Source: Roseimicrobium gellanilyticum (GTDB taxonomy: Bacteria; Verrucomicrobiota; Verrucomicrobiia; Verrucomicrobiales; Verrucomicrobiaceae). From it: a DNA stretch of 64,000 nt. Within the stretch, counting starts at the first letter, position 1. Each line of letters starts with the position of its first letter. The DNA is taken from assembly GCF_003315205.1 (NCBI RefSeq), contig NZ_QNRR01000007.1:1-64000 (forward strand). The letters run 5' to 3'. Position numbers and translations under genes: made by a program. The notes beneath the pieces were generated by a model, which was not told the DNA's origin, made no database searches, and saw only the letters and a list, made by a program, of their open reading frames with translations. This document shows, piece by piece, positions 43,401 through 51,790 of the stretch.

Positions 43401-46020
43401 CTCCAAACACAAGGTGCCGCCGGCATTCTCACGGGTGCTGGGTACGCTGGCAAAGACACAGGAGGCGGAAGCTGGCGTGGCGCAGGTGCGCCAGCGTGCG
43501 GCAACCGAATGGAACATTGATGACTTGCCGGCTTTCGTGGATCAGATGGCCGCGCTACGGCAGCGCCTTGAGCAGGCGCCACCAGTGCTGCGGGGTGTCT
43601 TGCGCAAGCTGTGTGCGAGTGATGAGGGACTGGAGTTGGCAAAAGCACTCGCGGCGGCGCATGGAGATTCTCGTGAGTTGCAGAGGGTGTTGAGTGCCGC
43701 GCTGCATGACGCGAATACGCCGAAGTTTGCCGAGCTTTGTGACGTTGTTGCATCGCTGAGGGAGAGCGCGGATTTGCTGCCGGAACTCGCGGGTATTCTG
43801 CGTGAGCTGGGGGAAACGCCGCCCGCGTTTGCGGATGCGGTGCGCCGGGTGCCGCTGCCTGTACCAGCACTGGAGTTCGCCATGGCGCGCAAGGGGTTGC
43901 GTTCTTGTTGGCGTGATGATCGTCATGCGGCGCGATTTGATGGGCCGCAACTGGCGGAGCGCATTGCGAGATTCCACAAGGCGCACGCGGCGTTGCTGGA
44001 TCAGAATGCGGCTTCCATCCGGCATGGGGTGAAGCATGCCTTCCTGGAGCAGGTGCAGGTGTCTTCTCTTCCCGCGGCGCAGCTCACGCCTGAGCAGAAG
44101 ATTTTCAAGAAGACCTTCAGCTCGGGACGTCGCGACCTCGAGCATGAGTTTGGAAAAACGATGCGGTATCGCTCGATTCGTGACCTGGCGACCGGCACCA
44201 CGGGACAGGTGATTCGCGGGCTGAAGCCTGTGTGGCTCATGAGTCCGCTCAGTGTCTCAGATACGCTGCCGTTGGATCCGGGTCTGTTTGATGTGGTGAT
44301 CTTCGATGAAGCCAGCCAGGTGCCACTGGAGGAGGCGATTCCCTCCCTCTACCGTGCAAAACAGGTGATCGTGGTGGGTGATGAAATGCAGCTTCCTCCC
44401 ACGAGCTTTTTCGCCAGCAGTCGTGATGGCGATGGTGAAGAGGTTACCGTCGAGGAGGAGGGCGAGAAGATTGCCATCTCATTGGATGCAGACAGCTTCC
44501 TCACGCAATCGGCGGCCAGTCTGCCCTCGACATTGCTGGCGTGGCACTATCGCAGTCGCTATGAAGCGCTGATTTCGTTCTCGAACGCGTCCTTCTACAG
44601 TGGCAATTTGCTGACCATTCCGGATCGCCGTCCCGTGGCTGAGGGGCTTGGGGATATTGTGGTCAAGGCATCCGCAGATGCGGAGACGAATGCTGCCAAG
44701 CTGCTGGCGCGCAGCATCAGCTTCCATCGCATGGAGCGTGGCATCTATGAGAACCGTCGCAACCTCGATGAGGCGAACTACATCGCGAATCTCGTGCGCA
44801 CGCTCCTGCGGCAGGGCACGAAACTCAGCCTGGGCATTGTCGCATTCTCCGAAGCACAGCAGACGGCGATTGAGGATGCGCTGGAACGTCTCGCTGGTGA
44901 GGATGCTGAATTCGCCACGCGCCTGGAGGCGGAGTACAACCGCGAAGAGGAAGATCAGTTCGTGGGCTTGTTCGTAAAGAACCTGGAGAATGTGCAGGGC
45001 GATGAGCGCGACATCATCCTGCTAAGCATCTGCTACGGCTATGATGCGAACCACCGCATGCTGATGAACTTCGGCCCCATCAATCAGAAAGGTGGAGAGA
45101 AGAGGCTGAACGTCATCTTCTCCCGTGCGAAGCATCACATGGCCGTGGTGAGCAGCATCCGCCATGTGGATGTCACGAATGATTGGAATGACGGAGCCTC
45201 TGCGCTCAAGAATTTCCTGAACTACGCCGAGCACACTTCGCGTGGGGAGCTGCGGCACGCACGTCAGGTGCTGGAGGGGGTGAACCCGCTCAACCGGCAG
45301 TCATTGCGCGCGGCATCGGTGCAGGATGTGGTCGCCATACAGCTGGCAGAAGCTTTGCGTGCACGTGGCCATCAGGCAGACGTGCAGGTAGGGCAATCGC
45401 GGTTCCGCTGTGATCTTGCCGTGCGTGATGCGGTGGCAGGGCATTACATGCTGGCCATCCAGATCGATACCGCCGAGCATTATGCGAATGCGGATGTGCA
45501 GGAGCGCAGCTTCACGCGGTCGGGGTTGCTGAAAGCCTTTGGCTGGCGCGTGCTGCACGTGCTGACGAAGGACTGGGTTGAAGATGCGCCGCAAGTGATT
45601 GCACGCATCGAACGCGCGCTCGGTGGAGAAGTGGAAGAGGTGGAGATCGAGGACGAGGTCGAAGAGGAATCGCTAGCTCCGGTGCCGCCAAGCAGCATCG
45701 ATGCCACGCTCGAGCCCTCGGGCTTGCCTACGGAGCCTGCTACTGTGACGGCTTCCCCCCAATCTCGCGAGTCCACCCCGGTGGTGGCGGCCGCCAGCCC
45801 AGGTTCTGTCCCAGTGCGTCGCTTTGAGTTGGTGAGTGGTACTTCGAGCAAGTTCTGGGAAGTGAGTGTGGATGGTACCACGTTGGTGGTGCGCTTTGGC
45901 CGCATCGGCACGAATGGACAGGAGCAGCGCAAGGTGTTCCCCGATGAAGCCACAGCACAACGGCAGGAGGCGAAGCTGATCCTGGAGAAGACAAGCAAGG
46001 GATATGGAGAGGTGAAGTGA
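40423..46020 (+). CDS. Giant DUF4011-SF1 helicase-nuclease-WGR protein (Hhe-like, putative defence)
   Basis: A 1865-residue multidomain protein. Residues about 125-225 resemble the C-lobe of a protein kinase (DVFLLGQVLASVACG) without recognisable catalytic motifs. A DUF4011 domain follows (about 245-560). An SF1 (COG1112-type) helicase core has Walker A GPPGTGKS at 653-660, a long helical insert, DEAS at 1295-1298, and VQGDERDIILLS near 1527. A Vsr/MTES_1575-type nuclease follows (about 1627-1735, with CDLAV, AIQIDTAEHY and GWRVLHVLTKDW), then a WGR-like domain (about 1798-1864, FGRIGTNGQ). The DUF4011-helicase-Vsr order matches the reported antiviral protein Hhe; kinase plus COG1112 helicase also recalls Mokosh. 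The start may be GTG 40423 or ATG 40426. Confidence 0.85.
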   Translation: MMDQAGKAFLPWLRGVTERGGMETDDVLSVMLPLMRQVQSVHEQGKVATLTAGGLTYDAHHNALRFDAALAGEPTQATDRVEALQAPLSRALEVTGHGTQETDLDEASVNYTDDSVGGEDKPLTRPAYVPDYGCWELRVGHHDVLTDVFLLGQVLASVACGLDFTDVEDVRLFANHRHNLFNLHPRLHPVVAAVIEEMTELNRHRRACDLASLLKRLETYREQPDDFDVRRIAGLEQATPSGRRKLIQARLRDRLFEISRRNRLIYYKPTQQSLNLTVASVPTLLDYRNVRPEQLCYWHPEIETLVSQGKVMPLGKYLRFEEQPYLNGMLDKILSEARRDRAEYGFAQLRLVLVFLRWHNLKESPNEVIESPLLLLPVELTKKKGVRDSYTLDPIDTGIAEVNPALRFHLKEVYNLDLPEEVDLQKTTLRQFHEELRAQIQASEPGVTLRCVENPQIKLVQQRARLRVDQFRKRQMLKTGKPIARKVSYSYKKEDYRPLGLQLFLEKVKPQPMPLRLAAGGSMGERSLPMDFIVEPQSDSPAPGVMETSSETYTLEQGISSSNPYAWEFDLCSLTLANFNYRKMSLVHDYEHLLEHDPASEVFDTIFSIAPREQDSAPPAIPLKEQHFVVACDAAQAAAVAKARNGRSFIIQGPPGTGKSQTITNLIADNIARGKRVLFVCEKRAAIDVVFHRLRQQGLDELCCLIHDSQTDKKAFIQNLKQTYEGFLQQAQDGDVTQVRQEIVRRLEQELESIKRFGEVMVSAKAGMGASAHQILQRLVELRPEVSQQDVLSNPKELDVSTEELLPEYALWKQCGDVARRLRQALVDLGEDEVLAEHPLRHVSQEVLESERPIATLRESLDAVEDLLDSLESSLSLAGDAEAVKALPLGHFAGAVEFAHDARPLAERGLMAALDGSGNAKVTAFASLQKELQTKTDAHREAATKSEGWRDPLPPDDVQEAIAQAKATENSLFRFLKPTWWRLRKLMNARYDFSKHKVPPAFSRVLGTLAKTQEAEAGVAQVRQRAATEWNIDDLPAFVDQMAALRQRLEQAPPVLRGVLRKLCASDEGLELAKALAAAHGDSRELQRVLSAALHDANTPKFAELCDVVASLRESADLLPELAGILRELGETPPAFADAVRRVPLPVPALEFAMARKGLRSCWRDDRHAARFDGPQLAERIARFHKAHAALLDQNAASIRHGVKHAFLEQVQVSSLPAAQLTPEQKIFKKTFSSGRRDLEHEFGKTMRYRSIRDLATGTTGQVIRGLKPVWLMSPLSVSDTLPLDPGLFDVVIFDEASQVPLEEAIPSLYRAKQVIVVGDEMQLPPTSFFASSRDGDGEEVTVEEEGEKIAISLDADSFLTQSAASLPSTLLAWHYRSRYEALISFSNASFYSGNLLTIPDRRPVAEGLGDIVVKASADAETNAAKLLARSISFHRMERGIYENRRNLDEANYIANLVRTLLRQGTKLSLGIVAFSEAQQTAIEDALERLAGEDAEFATRLEAEYNREEEDQFVGLFVKNLENVQGDERDIILLSICYGYDANHRMLMNFGPINQKGGEKRLNVIFSRAKHHMAVVSSIRHVDVTNDWNDGASALKNFLNYAEHTSRGELRHARQVLEGVNPLNRQSLRAASVQDVVAIQLAEALRARGHQADVQVGQSRFRCDLAVRDAVAGHYMLAIQIDTAEHYANADVQERSFTRSGLLKAFGWRVLHVLTKDWVEDAPQVIARIERALGGEVEEVEIEDEVEEESLAPVPPSSIDATLEPSGLPTEPATVTASPQSRESTPVVAAASPGSVPVRRFELVSGTSSKFWEVSVDGTTLVVRFGRIGTNGQEQRKVFPDEATAQRQEAKLILEKTSKGYGEVK

Positions 46021-46183
46021 CCACCGCCGGGGGGCTGGCCTCTGCTCAAATCTCAATCCTGAAGTCCAAATCCGGGGCGGGGACGGGTATTGTTCCTACC
46101 GCCTGTTTGCAGGGGCTTGGCAGCCCTTGAGACTGGCGTATTGGACCATCCCTGCTTTACTCGCCTCCCCCGCTTCCGTTTCC

Positions 46184-47068
46184 ATGCTCCGCCCCTGGCT
46201 CGAACTTGCCCGTATCTCCAACCTGCCCACGGTCTGGACGAATGTGCTTGCGGGCTGGCTGCTGGGCTTCGGTGGACCGGAATGGCAGCCCCTGGCATGG
46301 CTGCTCGTGGGTGGGTCGTTGATGTACACGGCCGGGATGATCCTCAATGATGCGGCGGACGTGCGGTGGGATCGGGAGAATCGCAAAGCACGTCCCATCC
46401 CCAGCGGAAAAGTCTCGCTGGCTGCGGCCTGGTCGGCGGGGCTCTCCATGCTGCTGGGGGGAGCGGCGATGGCCGTATGGGGTGCCGGTGCCTGCATCTG
46501 GCTGACAGGCGCGCTGGTGGCTGCCATTGTGGCGTATGACCTCTTTCACAAGCCATGGTCTGGCTCCGTGCTCCTCATGGGGAGCTGCCGGACCCTACTG
46601 TATCTGGTGGCGGGATCTGCGGTGACGGGCGGGCTGGACTGGACCGAACATCGCGAGCTATGCGTGAAGGCCATGGCCCTTGGAGCGTACATCGTGGGAG
46701 TCAGCCTGGCGGCCCGGTATGAGTCCAAGGTGCACCAATCGCTCACGGGCAAGGCTCCGAAGAGCCAGCAGGTGGCGGGCGGGCTGAGTCTGCTGGCTCC
46801 AGCCGTAGCGGCCCTCTGGTATGCAGGTGTGCATCAGGCATGGCTGGTCGTGGTGTTCGCGGTGGCCTCGCTGGTGACTGTGCACACCGCCCTAAACTGG
46901 ATGCGGGAAAATCCCAAGTGGATTGGCCGTGCAGTGAGCCTGTTGCTCGCTTCCATCTGCCTCGTGGATGCCGCTGCGGTGGCGTCCGTGAGCTTCATTG
47001 CATCCATCCTGTGCCTCGTGGCCATGCAGGGTGCAGTGCTGGCCCAGCGCAAGATTGCCGCCACGTGA
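46184..47068 (+). CDS. eboC: UbiA-family prenyltransferase, EboC-like
   Basis: A 294-residue polytopic membrane protein of the UbiA family. The first Asp-rich motif is NDAADVRWDRENRKARPIPSG, just after TM2, and about eight hydrophobic helices follow. The second Asp-rich motif is weak (YESKVHQSLTGKAP in its place), as in the EboC group. The start at 46184 (MLRPWLELARISNLPTVW) fits the family. It is followed at 46 bases by the eboD-like gene, the standard ebo order. It presumably transfers a prenyl group to a precursor. Confidence 0.82.
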   Translation: MLRPWLELARISNLPTVWTNVLAGWLLGFGGPEWQPLAWLLVGGSLMYTAGMILNDAADVRWDRENRKARPIPSGKVSLAAAWSAGLSMLLGGAAMAVWGAGACIWLTGALVAAIVAYDLFHKPWSGSVLLMGSCRTLLYLVAGSAVTGGLDWTEHRELCVKAMALGAYIVGVSLAARYESKVHQSLTGKAPKSQQVAGGLSLLAPAVAALWYAGVHQAWLVVVFAVASLVTVHTALNWMRENPKWIGRAVSLLLASICLVDAAAVASVSFIASILCLVAMQGAVLAQRKIAAT

Positions 47069-47114
47069 CCCGTTTGCGTCCGCCCGACTTTTGCAAGAGT
47101 ACCACTAAGAGAGA

Positions 47115-48272
47115 ATGCTGGAGAGAACATTTAAGGTAGAGTATGCGCAGCGCGTCCTGTTCACACGGGACATGTTTGGGCTTGAGAATCATGTGCTGCG
47201 CGACCTGCTGGCCTCTGCCCGCGAAGGTGACCGGGTAACAAAGGCGCTGGTGTTTGTGGACAGCCACGTAGCCGAAGCCCGGCCAGATTTGCTTCCCGCT
47301 CTGGAGGCTTATGCGGCAGCGCACTCGACGGTGTTTTCGCTCGCAGCGCCGGCGGTGATTGTGCCCGGCGGGGAGACCTGCAAAAATGACTTCGCCATTG
47401 TCCAGCAGTGCTGGGAAGCCATCAGTGAGGCCTGCCTGGATCGCCACTCCCTCGTGTTTGTGATTGGCGGAGGAGCGGTGCTGGATCTCGTTTGTTTCGC
47501 CGCGTCCACGGCGCACCGTGGCATCCGCCACGTCCGCTTCCCGACCACGACGTTGAGCCAGGGTGATGGCGGCGTGGGGGTGAAGAATGGTGTGAATTAC
47601 TTTGGCAAGAAGAACTGGGTCGGCAGCTTCTCCGTTCCGTATGCCATCGTGAATGACTTCGCTCTGCTGGAGACCCTGCCGATTCGGGAGAAGCGTTGCG
47701 GACTCATTGAGGCCATCAAAGTATCGCTCATTCGTGATGCTGAGTTTTATCACTGGCTCGAGCAGAACGCGGATGCGCTCGCTGAGCTGGAGCCGGATGC
47801 CGTGGAGCGTGCGGTGCGCCGCAGTGCCGAGCTGCACGTGGAGCACATCACGACGAATGGTGACCCCTTCGAACTGGGCTCAGCGCGGCCGCTCGACTTT
47901 GGTCACTGGGTGGCGCACAAGCTGGAGCAGGTATCACATTTCGAAATCAAGCATGGCGAGGCCGTGGCCATCGGCATGGCAGTGGATCTGCGGTACTCCG
48001 TGAAGGCCGGCATCCTGGATGACGCTACGGCGCAGCGCATCATTTCGCTCATCCGTCGCGTGGGCTTCGCCACCTATGCGCCCCAGCTCCTTGAATCCAC
48101 CAAAGATGGAGAACTCGTGATCCTTGCGGGGCTGGAAGAGTTCCGTGAGCACCTCGGAGGTGAACTTACCATCACATTGGTGCCGGAGATCGGCCGCAAG
48201 CTCGAGGTGCACGAGATGAACACCAGCTACATCGTGGATACGCTGAAGGAACTGGTGGAAGCGCGGGTGTGA
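47115..48272 (+). CDS. eboD: 3-dehydroquinate-synthase-fold protein, EboD-like
   Basis: A 385-residue sugar-phosphate-cyclase family protein: VIVPGGETCKN (NAD-binding loop), VIGGGAVLDLVCFAAST, RHVRFPTTTLSQGDGGVGVKNGVNYFGKKNWVGSF, and the metal-binding region RPLDFGHWVAHKLEQVSHFEIKHGEAVAIGMAVD. It differs from housekeeping AroB in keeping the EboD pattern and following a UbiA/EboC gene. It likely makes or modifies a cyclised sugar moiety of the ebo product. Confidence 0.85.
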   Translation: MLERTFKVEYAQRVLFTRDMFGLENHVLRDLLASAREGDRVTKALVFVDSHVAEARPDLLPALEAYAAAHSTVFSLAAPAVIVPGGETCKNDFAIVQQCWEAISEACLDRHSLVFVIGGGAVLDLVCFAASTAHRGIRHVRFPTTTLSQGDGGVGVKNGVNYFGKKNWVGSFSVPYAIVNDFALLETLPIREKRCGLIEAIKVSLIRDAEFYHWLEQNADALAELEPDAVERAVRRSAELHVEHITTNGDPFELGSARPLDFGHWVAHKLEQVSHFEIKHGEAVAIGMAVDLRYSVKAGILDDATAQRIISLIRRVGFATYAPQLLESTKDGELVILAGLEEFREHLGGELTITLVPEIGRKLEVHEMNTSYIVDTLKELVEARV

Positions 48273-48315
48273 CCGGCATTCATCGGGCCACACCCACTGG
48301 AGCAGTTCGCGTCGC

Positions 48316-48972
48316 TTACGAGCGGGGCTTGGAAACCGCGTCGTAGACCGTCTTTGCAATCACCGTGGCGCCTTCATCATTGGGATGCACGTTATCAGGG
48401 AGCAGCGCATCCTTGCCGGCGAGGGCGCTGTAGATGTCGATCACATCGAGCTTCATTTCACTGGCCACCTGCTTCACGAGAGGGATAATCTCGGGCTTCA
48501 CAATTTCTTCGCGGATACCGAAGTTTCCGGAACTAATCACCGGGGCCGGCGTGCAAAGGTAGATCTTCGCCTTGGGGTTTGCCTTCTGGAAGGCTTCCAC
48601 GAGGGATTTGGTGGAGGCGGCGAAGCCTTCTTTCTTGGCCCAGTTTTGCGGTTTGCTGTCGTTCGTACCGAGTTTGATGATCACGATGTCCGGTTTGAAC
48701 TCCAGCGCTTGTGTGAAGGCCTTTTCCTTTTTGTAGGGCTTGTCCCCCTGATCGAGCATCGTGGAGCCGCTGACGCCGAAGTTCTTCACTTCATAGTCTT
48801 TGCCGAGTAATCCGCCGAGTTGGGTGGGGTAGCGCTTGGCGGGATCCTTCACGCCGGCGCCGGCGGTGATGCTGTCACCCACACAGGCGACCTTGGTGAT
48901 GGCGTGGGCTGGTTGGGCAAATGCTGCGACCGTGGCGGCGACCAGCAGGGTGATGAAGGCTGTGCGTTTCAT
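48316..48972 (-). CDS. Secreted SGNH/GDSL-type hydrolase
   Basis: A 218-residue protein with a signal peptide (MKRTAFITLLVAATVAAFAQPAHA). The SGNH blocks are intact: block I VACVGDSITAG (nucleophile Ser), block II FGVSGSTM, block III KLGTNDSK (Asn), block V DNVHPND (Asp/His). It is an esterase or lipase acting in the periplasm or outside; acetyl-xylan or other carbohydrate esters are plausible substrates. The start at 48972 is placed by the signal peptide. It is divergent from the hydrolase at 49116. Confidence 0.88.
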   Translation of the reverse strand: MKRTAFITLLVAATVAAFAQPAHAITKVACVGDSITAGAGVKDPAKRYPTQLGGLLGKDYEVKNFGVSGSTMLDQGDKPYKKEKAFTQALEFKPDIVIIKLGTNDSKPQNWAKKEGFAASTKSLVEAFQKANPKAKIYLCTPAPVISSGNFGIREEIVKPEIIPLVKQVASEMKLDVIDIYSALAGKDALLPDNVHPNDEGATVIAKTVYDAVSKPRS

Positions 48973-49115
48973 GAGGAATGAAATGTGATGCTGGGGATGT
49001 CTGGCTTGCGGACAAGGTGAAGGGACATGCTGGAGATACTCCGGGATGGGGTCAAGCACGGTGTGACTTTTCCGCGTGCGCGCAAGATGCTCGCGTGGCT
49101 TCGCGTTTGCCCGAG

Positions 49116-49844
49116 ATGCGATTTTTCATCCCCCTTTCCTGTGCCGCGCTTTGCGTCGCTGGCAGCCTCTTTGCAGAAGCTCCTGTCACGACAGCAAAAT
49201 CCTTTGAGAGCGAGATCACCATCAAGCTGGGTTACAAGTACACGCTGACGGTGCCGGAAGGTTATGGCGCAGACAAGGCGAAGGAATGGCCACTGGTCAT
49301 CTTCTTGCATGGGGCAGGGGAGCGCGGGGACAATCTGGAACTGCTCAAGAAACACGGGCCACCAAAGCTCATCGCTGCGGGGAAGAAGATTCCCGCCATC
49401 GTCGTGGCACCTCAGGTGCCGTCCGGAGAGTTCTGGAATCCGCATGGCGTGAAGGCCCTCGTGGATCAATTGAAGAAAGACTACCGCGTGGATGCGAAGC
49501 GCGTGTATCTCACTGGCATCAGCATGGGCGGATTTGGCACGTTCGATACCATCGCCGCATATCCGGATGTCTTTGCCGCAGCGGTTCCCATTTGCGGAGG
49601 TGCGGGCATCAACGTGGTGAAGTTTGGCCCGCTGAAGGACCTGCCCATCTGGATCTTCCATGGTGCAAAGGATCCCGTGGTGCCGGTCGAGTTTACCGAA
49701 ATGGCGGAGAAGTGGTTCAAGCGCAACGGTGGCGGCGCGAATGTGAAGGTCACCATCTATCCCGAGGCACTGCATGACTCGTGGACCCAGACCTATGACA
49801 ATGAGGAGGTGTGGACTTGGCTCTTCCAGCAGGCGCGGAAGTAG
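49116..49844 (+). CDS. Secreted alpha/beta hydrolase (dienelactone-hydrolase/PHB-depolymerase-like)
   Basis: A 242-residue exported hydrolase with signal peptide (MRFFIPLSCAALCVAGSLFA). The fold shows LVIFLHGAGERGDN (oxyanion region), nucleophile elbow GISMGG, acidic residue in IFHGAKDPVVP, and catalytic His in ALHDSW. Such enzymes cleave esters on polymers; the substrate is unknown. It is followed at 81 bases by the NIPSNAP gene. Confidence 0.85.
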   Translation: MRFFIPLSCAALCVAGSLFAEAPVTTAKSFESEITIKLGYKYTLTVPEGYGADKAKEWPLVIFLHGAGERGDNLELLKKHGPPKLIAAGKKIPAIVVAPQVPSGEFWNPHGVKALVDQLKKDYRVDAKRVYLTGISMGGFGTFDTIAAYPDVFAAAVPICGGAGINVVKFGPLKDLPIWIFHGAKDPVVPVEFTEMAEKWFKRNGGGANVKVTIYPEALHDSWTQTYDNEEVWTWLFQQARK

Positions 49845-49925
49845 TGCGACTTCTCGACGCCTCGATACCCGCATTGACCTTTTCATCGCACTCCTTCATC
49901 CTCGACGACTCTCATTCTCATTCTC

Positions 49926-50693
49926 ATGAAACGCCTAGCCATCCTCCTCTGCTCCCTGCTATTCGCCGCCATGGCCCCTGCTGCTGATTCACCCGTCTAC
50001 GAACTTCGCACCTACGTCACCAACGAGGGCAAGTTGCCGGACCTGCTCACACGCTTCCGGGATCACACCTGCAAGCTCTTCGAAAAGCACGGCATGAAAA
50101 ACATTGGCTACTGGGTGCCCATCGACAAGGAGAACGGATCGGAGAACACGCTTATCTACATCCTCGAGCACAAGAGCCGCGAGGCTGCGAAGGAGTCCTT
50201 TGGCGCTTTTGCCAAGGATCCGGAGTGGAAGACGGTGCGCGAGGCCAGTGAGAAGAATGGCAAGATCCTGGCCAAGGCGCCGGAGTCCGTGTTCATGACA
50301 CTCACGGATTTCTCACCGCCTGTGAAGGTTGGTGCCGGTAGCGGCCCTGCGGTCTACGAGTTGCGCATCTACACCACGCCCGATGGCAAGCTGGAGGCGC
50401 TGCACTCCCGCTTCCGCAATCACACGATGAAGCTCTTTGAAAAGCACGGCATGACCAATCTTCCGTACTTTGTGGTCATGGACGAGGACAAGGGCGCAAA
50501 GAACAAGCTCATCTATCTGCTCAAGCACGAGAGCAAGGAAGCTGGACTGGCCTCCTTCGGGGCCTTCCGTCAGGACCCGGACTGGATCAAAGCCAAGGGC
50601 GAGAGCGAGAAGGACGGCTCCTTGACCATTCCGCAGCCCGACGGCGTGAAGTCCATCTACATGAAGGCGACGGATTTCTCGCCGATCAAGTAG
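49926..50693 (+). CDS. Exported NIPSNAP protein with two repeats
   Basis: A 255-residue protein with signal peptide (RLAILLCSLLFAAMAPAA). Two copies of a NIPSNAP domain: about 23-125 (VYELRTYVTNEGKL, RFRDHTCKLFEKHGM) and about 142-250 (VYELRIYTTPDGKL, RFRNHTMKLFEKHGM). The ferredoxin-like NIPSNAP fold is common in secreted Verrucomicrobia/Planctomycetes proteins; its role is unknown. The two copies are clearly related by internal duplication. Confidence 0.88.
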   Translation: MKRLAILLCSLLFAAMAPAADSPVYELRTYVTNEGKLPDLLTRFRDHTCKLFEKHGMKNIGYWVPIDKENGSENTLIYILEHKSREAAKESFGAFAKDPEWKTVREASEKNGKILAKAPESVFMTLTDFSPPVKVGAGSGPAVYELRIYTTPDGKLEALHSRFRNHTMKLFEKHGMTNLPYFVVMDEDKGAKNKLIYLLKHESKEAGLASFGAFRQDPDWIKAKGESEKDGSLTIPQPDGVKSIYMKATDFSPIK

Positions 50694-50812
50694 CGGGCAA
50701 GTCGCATTACTGAGTTTTCGGTGGGGCGCGGTGAATACCGCGCTCCACTTCCTTGGCGTATTGTAAAGAGACCTCTTGTTGCGTGCACACTGTTTCATGG
50801 TGACCTGATGCC

Positions 50813-51601
50813 ATGCGACTTTCGAAAAACGGATTGGCATGCTGTCTCTCGCTGTTCTCTTTGATTCTCGTTGCGCCTCTACACGCAGCCGAAGTCATCC
50901 ACGTCTTCGTCGCTCTTTGCGACAACGCCTCCCAGGGCATCGTGCCTGTGCCAGCCAAGATTGGTGATGGTGACAAACCGGACGCGAATCTTTATTGGGG
51001 CTGCTCGGAGGGAGTGCGCTCCTGGTTTTCCGCGAGCAAGAAGTGGAAGCGGCTTCCTGCCGTGGCATCACCGCGGCCCGAGATATTGGAACGTGTGGTG
51101 TTCAAGCATCGCGAGCGGGATACCTACCTCATCGCCGATGCGTGGCGGGGCAGGGAGATCAAGCCATGTCTGCAGGCGTTCGTGCATGCGGCGGGCGGGC
51201 TCGGTGGAGAAGTGGTGAAGGCAGGCGAGAACGCGCTGAAGGCTGGTGGAGATGCGGCGCTGGTTGCCTACATCGGACACAATGGACTCATGGAGTTCAA
51301 TGTGGACTGGCCTGCAGCGAAAACTTCACCCGTACCAGCAGGTGCGGAGCCGAAGCCCGCCGTCGTGCTCGCCTGCATCAGCCAGAGCTATTTCGCAGAG
51401 AAGTTGAAGGGAATCGGCGCGCATCCCCTGCTCACCACACGCCAGCTGATGTATCCCGGGGCCTTTGCCCTGCACGATGCATTGGAGGCGAGATTTGCGG
51501 GAAAGAATGCGGCTGCCGTGAAAGAGGCTGCGGCGCGAGCCTACGCGAAGAACCAAGGCATCTCGGTGAAGGCGGCCTCGGGCGTCTTCGCGGCGGAGTA
51601 A
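50813..51601 (+). CDS. Exported conserved hypothetical protein
   Basis: A 262-residue protein with signal peptide (LSLFSLILVAPLHAAE). The mature part starts EVIHVFVALCDNASQGIVPVPAKIGDGD and contains NLYWGCSEGVRSWF and YIGHNGLMEFN. This pattern seems to belong to a conserved but uncharacterised bacterial family. His/Asp/Cys residues are present, but no catalytic set is identifiable. The 3' flank carries a palindromic repeat. Confidence 0.65.
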   Translation: MRLSKNGLACCLSLFSLILVAPLHAAEVIHVFVALCDNASQGIVPVPAKIGDGDKPDANLYWGCSEGVRSWFSASKKWKRLPAVASPRPEILERVVFKHRERDTYLIADAWRGREIKPCLQAFVHAAGGLGGEVVKAGENALKAGGDAALVAYIGHNGLMEFNVDWPAAKTSPVPAGAEPKPAVVLACISQSYFAEKLKGIGAHPLLTTRQLMYPGAFALHDALEARFAGKNAAAVKEAAARAYAKNQGISVKAASGVFAAE

Positions 51602-51609
51602 TCCCTAAT

Positions 51610-51748
51610 GTAGCAGGCTTCTCCAGAAGCCTTTCACCATTGCCTTGCCCATGACTTGATTGAGGGAACCAGACATGCGGGGGCATTGTCGGGAGAGTGG
51701 ATAGCTCAGTGACGCGCCGACTGAGAGGCTTCTGGAGAAGCCTGCTAC
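51610..51748. repeat. Pair of inverted 23-bp palindromic repeats (REP-like)
   Basis: 51610-51632 and 51726-51748 are exact reverse complements over 23 bases. Each is itself a palindrome (AGGCTTCT-CC-AGAAGCCT core with a GTAGC flank on one side). The 93-base spacer has no gene. This tail-to-tail arrangement resembles REP/BIME elements. They lie between the unknown exported protein and the MTA phosphorylase gene. Confidence 0.8.
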
Positions 51749-51790
51749 TTTCTATCACTTGCGCCTGCGCCGCGCATGCTACACTCGCGC

